A stretch of DNA of 5,080 bases from Proteobacteria bacterium UBA4575. Lineage in GTDB: Bacteria; Pseudomonadota; Gammaproteobacteria; UBA4575. The position numbers were made by a program, and so were the translations under genes. The first letter of the stretch is position 1, and every line of letters starts with the position of its first letter. The DNA is taken from assembly GCA_002386945.1 (NCBI GenBank), contig DGKH01000051.1, forward strand, positions 24,272-29,351, read 5' to 3'. The notes under the pieces were generated by a model. That model was not told the origin of the DNA and searched no databases. It worked only from the letters and a program-made list of their open reading frames with translations. This document shows, piece after piece, positions 1 through 5,080 of the stretch.

Positions 1-1109
<1,109 letters not shown>

Positions 1110-1112
<3 letters not shown>

Positions 1113-1742
1113 AACGATAAAATCACGATTGCCATTTCTAAGGGGCGCATCTTGGCAGATACCCTGCCAGTACTAGAAAAGATGGGGATGGCACCGCTGG
1201 AAGATCTTGATACCACACGTAAATTATTGATCGATACCGAACATCCACAGGTACGCGTTGTTGTTATACGTGCGACCGATGTGCCGACGTATGTGCAATA
1301 TGGCGCTGCTGATTTGGGCATTGCCGGTAAAGATGTCTTGATGGAATCAGGTAGCGAAAGCCTCTATGAGTTAATGGATCTGGATATCTGCAAATGTAAA
1401 TTGATGGTTGCTGGTTATAAGGAACCTAAACATGGCGCACGACGCATGCGAGTTGCAACAAAATATGTACACGTAGCGCAGGAGTACTTTGCACAGCAGG
1501 GTAAACAGGTTGAAATCATTAAGCTGTATGGCTCGATGGAATTGGCACCTATGACCGATCTTGCTGACATCATCGTGGACTTGGTCGATACTGGGAATAC
1601 ATTACGTGCAAATGGTTTAGAGCCTTTGGAACACATCGCCGATATCAGCTCACGGCTGGTCGCGAACAAGGCCTCAATGAAGGTGAAATTTGATACAATG
1701 CAAACTGTTGTTGAACAGTTTCGCCAACACTTAACCGCTTAA
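1110..1742 (+). CDS. hisG: ATP phosphoribosyltransferase, short form (HisG)
   Basis: HisG condenses ATP with PRPP to give N1-(5-phosphoribosyl)-ATP, the first and rate-controlling step of histidine synthesis, in the cytoplasm. From ATG 1110 the product is 210 aa; starting at the in-frame ATG 1104 would add only Met-Leu. Visible motifs are the N-terminal [10 protein letters not shown] strand-loop, the [13 protein letters not shown] block at about residues 65-77, and the PRPP-binding loop [13 protein letters not shown] at about residues 157-169. The protein stops soon after the catalytic domain, so it lacks the roughly 80-residue C-terminal histidine-binding domain of the 299-residue E. coli type. 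It is therefore the short HisG, which in known systems works in a complex with HisZ, a histidyl-tRNA synthetase-like regulatory subunit. No hisZ is in this window. Its stop is 19 nt before the DAHP synthase start, so the two are probably co-transcribed. The TAA stop is clean and I see no damage. Confidence 0.96.
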
Positions 1743-1747
1743 GACTT

Positions 1748-1764
1748 AGGATTAGAAAGAGATG
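1748..1764 (+). promoter_or_regulatory. ribosome binding site of the DAHP synthase gene
   Basis: The 19-nt gap between hisG and the next gene holds AGGA at 1748-1751 (10 nt before the ATG) and a purine-rich AGAAAGAG run at 1754-1761 directly before it. Either could pair with the 16S rRNA tail. The gap is too short for a promoter or a TyrR-type operator of its own. It supports ATG 1762 as the start, which also matches the AroG family N-terminus MNYQxDDLRI. Confidence 0.6.
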
Positions 1765-2835
1765 AATTACCAAACTGATGACCTCCGCATCATTGAGATG
1801 AAAGAAGTAAGCGCACCATCACAGGTGCATGCTGAATTTCCTATCTCAGAGGATGCCGCTCGTTGTGTGACACAGGCACGTGATGATATTCAGAAGATCT
1901 TAAATGCTGATGATGATCGCTTAGTGGTTATTGTTGGACCTTGCTCTATCCATGACCCAGCCGCGGCACGTGAATATGCTGAGCGCTTGATGAAGCAGCG
2001 TGAGCTGTGGGCGGACGACTTGCACATTGTGATGCGTGTCTACTTTGAGAAGCCACGGACGACTGTTGGTTGGAAGGGACTGATCAATGATCCTAAGTTG
2101 GATAACAGTTTTGAAATAAACACCGGTTTGCGTCTTGCACGTGAGTTATTGCTAGACCTAAATAGTATGGGTATGCCAGCGGGCACCGAATACTTAGACC
2201 TAATTAGCCCGCAATATGTGGCTGATCTGGTGAGTTGGGGTGCGATTGGTGCTAGAACTACCGAAAGTCAGGTGCATCGTGAACTCGCCTCTGGCCTATC
2301 CTGCCCAGTCGGTTTCAAGAACGCGACTGATGGCGGTCTGCAGGTAGCAGTTGATGCGATCGGTTCAGCCACTCGCCCACATCACTTCTTGTCGGTCACC
2401 AAAGAAGGTAAATCAGCGATCTTTTCTACCGCTGGTAACCCTGACTGCCATGTCATCTTACGTGGTGGCAAGCAGACTAATTATGATGCGGCCAGTATTG
2501 AAACCTCTTGTGCTGACCTAGAAAAAGCTAAACTACCAGCAGTGGTTATGGTCGACTGTAGTCATGCCAATAGTTCGAAACAACATGATAAGCAGATGGA
2601 AGTAGGGGCCGATATCTGTGCCCAAATGAGTAAAGGTGAAAAACGTATTTTTGGCGTGATGATCGAGAGTCACTTGGTCGCCGGACGTCAGAATGTAGTC
2701 GATGGTAAGGCCGAGACCTACGGTCAAAGTGTGACTGATGCTTGTATTGATTGGGATCAGACTACTATTCTGCTAGAACAGTTTGCGAAAGCTGTGCAGG
2801 CACGTCGCGCTACGAACAAAAACGCAGCCGCGTAA
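1762..2835 (+). CDS. aroG: 3-deoxy-7-phosphoheptulonate (DAHP) synthase, class I, Phe-type (AroG-like)
   Basis: This enzyme condenses phosphoenolpyruvate with erythrose 4-phosphate to form DAHP, the first step of the shikimate pathway. The 357-aa product matches E. coli AroG (350 aa) nearly colinearly, with a short extra Ala/Asn/Lys-containing tail. The four metal ligands of AroG are at identical numbers: Cys61 (GPCSIHD), His268 (SHANSSKQ), Glu302 and Asp326. Active-site residues Arg92, Lys97 ([13 protein letters not shown]), Arg165 ([12 protein letters not shown]), Lys186 and Arg234 (ILRGGK) are also present. The feedback-site residues known from AroG are kept: Asp6/Asp7 in [10 protein letters not shown], Pro150/Gln151, Ser180, Phe209 and Ser211. 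Serine at 211 is typical of Phe-sensitive rather than Tyr-sensitive isozymes, so inhibition by phenylalanine is inferred. Position 221 is Phe where E. coli has Val, which might tune the pocket. It sits between hisG and hisD, an unusual place, with 19-nt and 5-nt gaps. Codon use looks like that of its neighbours by eye, so no sign of very recent transfer. Confidence 0.95.
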   Translation: MNYQTDDLRIIEMKEVSAPSQVHAEFPISEDAARCVTQARDDIQKILNADDDRLVVIVGPCSIHDPAAAREYAERLMKQRELWADDLHIVMRVYFEKPRTTVGWKGLINDPKLDNSFEINTGLRLARELLLDLNSMGMPAGTEYLDLISPQYVADLVSWGAIGARTTESQVHRELASGLSCPVGFKNATDGGLQVAVDAIGSATRPHHFLSVTKEGKSAIFSTAGNPDCHVILRGGKQTNYDAASIETSCADLEKAKLPAVVMVDCSHANSSKQHDKQMEVGADICAQMSKGEKRIFGVMIESHLVAGRQNVVDGKAETYGQSVTDACIDWDQTTILLEQFAKAVQARRATNKNAAA

Positions 2836-2840
2836 TTGTT

Positions 2841-4148
2841 GTGTTAACGATTCGCAGATTGAACAGTCAGGCCGATGGATTTTGGCAAGACTTTGAGCAT
2901 ATGTTGGATGCCAATTTAGAAGGTGCCGGTGATGTGAATGCAACGGTGCAAAGCATCATCGATCGCGTCCGTTCAGAAGGTGATACAGCACTATTAGATT
3001 ACACCCGACAGTTTGACCGCTTGGATCTAAACCAGGCCTCAGAACTAGAAATTCCAAAGGCTGAGCTATTCAAGGCCTTGGAACAGATAGATCCAGCCCA
3101 ACGCAATGCCTTAGAGCAGGCGCAAAAACGCATCTATGACTATGCCGAGAAGCAGTCAATGCAGTCTTGGCAGTACACTGATGAGATGGGCAATGTCCTA
3201 GGACAGAAAATTACAGCAGTGGATCGTGCCGGTATCTATGTACCAGGTGGCACGGCTGCATATCCCTCTTCGGTGTTGATGAACGCCGTGCCGGCCAAGG
3301 TCGCAGGGGTTGAAGAAATCATCATGGTTGCCCCAACACCTGGCGGTAAGGTTAATCAAACCGTGTTAGCTGCAGCTGCAGTTGCCGGGGTTGATCGTGT
3401 CTTTCGTATCGGTGGTGCACAAGCAATTGCGGCTTTAGCCTATGGTACTGAGCAGGTGCCGGCGGTCGATAAGATTGTTGGCCCAGGTAATATCTATGTT
3501 GCAACAGCTAAGCGCATGGTATTCGGCAAGGTCGGTATCGATATGGTGGCTGGTCCTTCTGAAGTACTTATTATTTGTGATGAGTCGGCCAATCCAGAAT
3601 GGGTTGCGATGGACTTATTTTCACAAGCTGAGCACGATGTGCTCGCGCGTTCGACACTACTCTGTACCTCTGAGCAGATGATCGAGCAGGTGGCTGTCGA
3701 GATGGATCGATTAATCGATGGATTAGAGCGTGCAGACATTGCACGACAATCGATTGAATCCTATGGCTGCTTGGTCAAAGTAAATGACTTGGCCGAAGCG
3801 GCAGAAATATCCAACCGTGCGGCGCCAGAACATCTAGAGCTTTCAGTGGAAGATCCACAGGCTTTATTGCCTTTGATTCGCCATGCCGGTGCTATCTTTA
3901 TGGGGCATCACACACCAGAGGTGTTTGGTGACTACTGTGCAGGGCCGAATCACGTGTTACCGACCAGTAGCACTGCACGATTTTCATCGCCTTTAGGGGT
4001 TTACGATTTTCAAAAACGTAGCACAGTACTACAGTGCTCTGCCGAGGGTGGCCGCCAACTCAGTGGCGTCGCTAGTATCTTGGCGCGCAGTGAAGGGCTG
4101 ACTGCACATGCACGTTCAGCAGAATATCGGGCTGAGTTAAAAGACTAA
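2841..4148 (+). CDS. hisD: histidinol dehydrogenase (HisD)
   Basis: HisD is a zinc- and NAD-dependent cytoplasmic enzyme that oxidises L-histidinol through histidinal to L-histidine, the last two steps of the pathway. GTG 2841 is chosen as start: it gives 435 aa (E. coli 434) beginning [10 protein letters not shown], matching the xIRRL start of the family. An in-frame ATG at 2751 would add 30 residues encoded inside the DAHP synthase gene that do not resemble HisD. Visible landmarks, numbered from the [21 protein letters not shown] (about 132-149), the family signature around [13 protein letters not shown] (about 232-244), the QAEH pair of zinc ligands Gln262/His265, the catalytic Glu330/His331 in APEHLEL, Asp364 (zinc) and His371 in [13 protein letters not shown], and the zinc ligand His423 in TAHARS. 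All match E. coli residues with an offset of 3-4. No Shine-Dalgarno is evident before the GTG, and the upstream stop is only 5 nt away, so reinitiation by ribosomes leaving the DAHP synthase gene is likely. The gene is complete and intact. Confidence 0.96.
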   Translation: MLTIRRLNSQADGFWQDFEHMLDANLEGAGDVNATVQSIIDRVRSEGDTALLDYTRQFDRLDLNQASELEIPKAELFKALEQIDPAQRNALEQAQKRIYDYAEKQSMQSWQYTDEMGNVLGQKITAVDRAGIYVPGGTAAYPSSVLMNAVPAKVAGVEEIIMVAPTPGGKVNQTVLAAAAVAGVDRVFRIGGAQAIAALAYGTEQVPAVDKIVGPGNIYVATAKRMVFGKVGIDMVAGPSEVLIICDESANPEWVAMDLFSQAEHDVLARSTLLCTSEQMIEQVAVEMDRLIDGLERADIARQSIESYGCLVKVNDLAEAAEISNRAAPEHLELSVEDPQALLPLIRHAGAIFMGHHTPEVFGDYCAGPNHVLPTSSTARFSSPLGVYDFQKRSTVLQCSAEGGRQLSGVASILARSEGLTAHARSAEYRAELKD

Positions 4149-4161
4149 TGTTGTCCTACTT

Positions 4162-4175
4162 GGAGCATAGTAATG
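4162..4175 (+). promoter_or_regulatory. ribosome binding site of hisC
   Basis: GGAG at 4162-4165 (within TTGGAG) lies 7 nt before ATG 4173, a good Shine-Dalgarno spacing and the clearest in the window. It lies in the 24-nt hisD-hisC gap and fixes ATG 4173 as the hisC start, ahead of the out-of-frame ATG at 4148 that overlaps the hisD stop. Confidence 0.75.
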
Positions 4176-5080
4176 GCCTCTAGTCTCGACCGTTTACGTC
4201 CAGAGCTACTTAAGCTCAGCGCTTATCAGGTGGCCGATGCCAGTGGTTTGATTAAGCTGGATGCGATGGAAAATCCCTATGATTGGCCGCCAGAGTTGCG
4301 CCAGGCATGGCAACAGCATTTGGCGCAAGCAAAGCTTAATCGCTATCCACAGCCAGACCCTATCGCGTTGAAAGAGAAGTTACGCTCACGCTTTGGCCCA
4401 CACAGTGACGCCGCTATTATTTTAGGTAATGGCTCCGATGAGTTGATTCAACTGCTTGCGCTAGCAGTGGCAAAGCCGGGTGCCTGTGCGCTGAATGTTA
4501 GCCCGAGCTTCTCGATGTACAGCATTATTGCGGAATTGGTCGGTTTGAAGAGCGTGGTTGTCGATCTAGATCAACAGTTCGAACTCAATATGGACGCCAT
4601 ATTAGCGGCCATAGCCGAGCATGATCCGGCGCTAATTTTTCTGGCCTACCCTAACAACCCAACGGGTAATCTCTGGCCGCGTGAAGATATCTATCGCATC
4701 CTCGAGGCCAGCTCTGGTCTGGTCGTGATCGATGAGGCCTATGGCCCGTTTGCCGCCGATAGCTTTACCGACGATCTGGTACGTTATGAAAATGCCCTGT
4801 TATTACGGACGGCCTCCAAACTAGGTTTGGCCGGTATTCGTTTTGGTTGGCTGGCGGCTGCGCCGGCACTGATGGCAGAGCTGAATAAGATTCGTTTACC
4901 CTATAATATCAATGAGTTAACGCAGCTGACGATGGATTTTGCCTTAGACCATTACGAGGTTTTTGCGCAGCAGGCAGAACAAATATGTGCCTCTCGTAGT
5001 CACATGCTAGAGACCTTACGGGTCTTAGAGGGTATCGAGGTCTATCCAAGTGAAGCCAATTTTGTGCTTATTCGCCTGCT
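4173..5080 (+). CDS. hisC: histidinol-phosphate aminotransferase (HisC), 3' partial
   Basis: HisC is a PLP-dependent fold-type I aminotransferase that converts imidazole acetol phosphate and glutamate to histidinol phosphate and 2-oxoglutarate, the step before histidinol phosphatase and HisD. The frame runs open from ATG 4173 to the window end, giving 302 codons plus two bases; the family is about 350 aa, so about 50 C-terminal residues are missing, including the second substrate-binding arginine. Visible landmarks: LDAMENPYDWPP (residues 29-40) and LNRYPQPDP (55-63), typical of the HisC N-terminus; GNGSDELIQ (85-93), which contacts the cofactor phosphate; YPNNPTG (159-165); the PLP-binding Asp187 and Tyr190 in VIDEAY; the Schiff-base Lys216 (codon 4818-4820) in RTASKLGLAG; and Arg223 in GIRFGW. 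It follows hisD by 24 nt with its own strong ribosome binding site, so it is probably in the same transcript. HisC proteins are related to aromatic aminotransferases, and some act on both substrate types; sequence alone does not show that here. Confidence 0.94.
   Translation, partial: MASSLDRLRPELLKLSAYQVADASGLIKLDAMENPYDWPPELRQAWQQHLAQAKLNRYPQPDPIALKEKLRSRFGPHSDAAIILGNGSDELIQLLALAVAKPGACALNVSPSFSMYSIIAELVGLKSVVVDLDQQFELNMDAILAAIAEHDPALIFLAYPNNPTGNLWPREDIYRILEASSGLVVIDEAYGPFAADSFTDDLVRYENALLLRTASKLGLAGIRFGWLAAAPALMAELNKIRLPYNINELTQLTMDFALDHYEVFAQQAEQICASRSHMLETLRVLEGIEVYPSEANFVLIRL

Noticed and set aside
2533..2727. Minus-strand open frame opposite the DAHP synthase 3' region
   Set aside because: It is a shadow of conserved coding sequence around the His268-Glu302 region; no motif.
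2751..2840. N-terminal extension of HisD from ATG 2751
   Set aside because: It lies wholly inside the 3' end of the DAHP synthase gene plus the 5-nt gap, its residues are unlike HisD N-termini, and GTG 2841 gives the family's normal length.
3706..3719. Perfect 14-bp palindrome ATCGATTAATCGAT within hisD
   Set aside because: It encodes ordinary HisD residues, occurs once, and is made of common GATC/ATCGAT words; chance is the simplest explanation. It could be an operator only if repeated elsewhere in the genome.
3442..3739. Plus-strand frame (3442-3681) and minus-strand frame (3494-3739) inside hisD
   Set aside because: Both overlap the conserved catalytic part of hisD in other frames and show no family resemblance.
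4021..4037. Imperfect 17-bp inverted repeat (GCAC.GTA.TAC.GTGC) near the hisD 3' end
   Set aside because: It lies over 100 bases inside the coding region, has mismatches and no T-run, so it is not a terminator; no other copy noticed.
4148..4183. Eleven-codon frame starting at an ATG overlapping the hisD stop (TAATG)
   Set aside because: It has no ribosome binding site of its own and ends inside the hisC start region; the good Shine-Dalgarno at 4162 serves ATG 4173. Not leader-like, as it contains only one His codon.

Overview
The window is a dense, co-directional (+ strand) run of core metabolic genes: murA (5' end missing), hisG, an aroG-type DAHP synthase, hisD and hisC (3' end missing). 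Intergenic gaps are at most 24 nt, and the murA and hisG reading frames overlap by one base. I see no RNA genes, insertion sequences, CRISPR arrays, integrases, terminators or recognisable promoters inside it.

The gene order murA-hisG-hisD-hisC, with histidine genes split from the rest of the pathway, is known from Pseudomonas- and Acinetobacter-type Gammaproteobacteria. The short HisG (about 210 aa), a MurA of the non-enteric type and a HisC with an LDAMENP-type N-terminus all fit a non-enteric gammaproteobacterium. I cannot name a genus from the sequence. Coding density, balanced base composition and intact active sites argue for an ordinary chromosomal locus, not an accessory island.

Layout: 1-1110 is murA (peptidoglycan precursor synthesis, about 48 N-terminal residues missing). 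1110-1742 is hisG, first step of histidine synthesis. 1762-2835 is aroG, first step of aromatic amino acid synthesis. 2841-4148 is hisD, last two steps of histidine synthesis. 4173-5080 is hisC, the histidinol-phosphate aminotransferase, running off the window.

The unusual point is the complete class I, phenylalanine-type DAHP synthase placed between hisG and hisD. HisG consumes PRPP and AroG consumes erythrose 4-phosphate, both products of the pentose phosphate pathway. The cluster therefore puts the committed, feedback-controlled entry enzymes of two amino acid pathways side by side in one apparent transcription unit. Whether this has regulatory meaning or is only an insertion tolerated in an operon is inference. 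No wholly new system is visible: every gene belongs to a well-known family.
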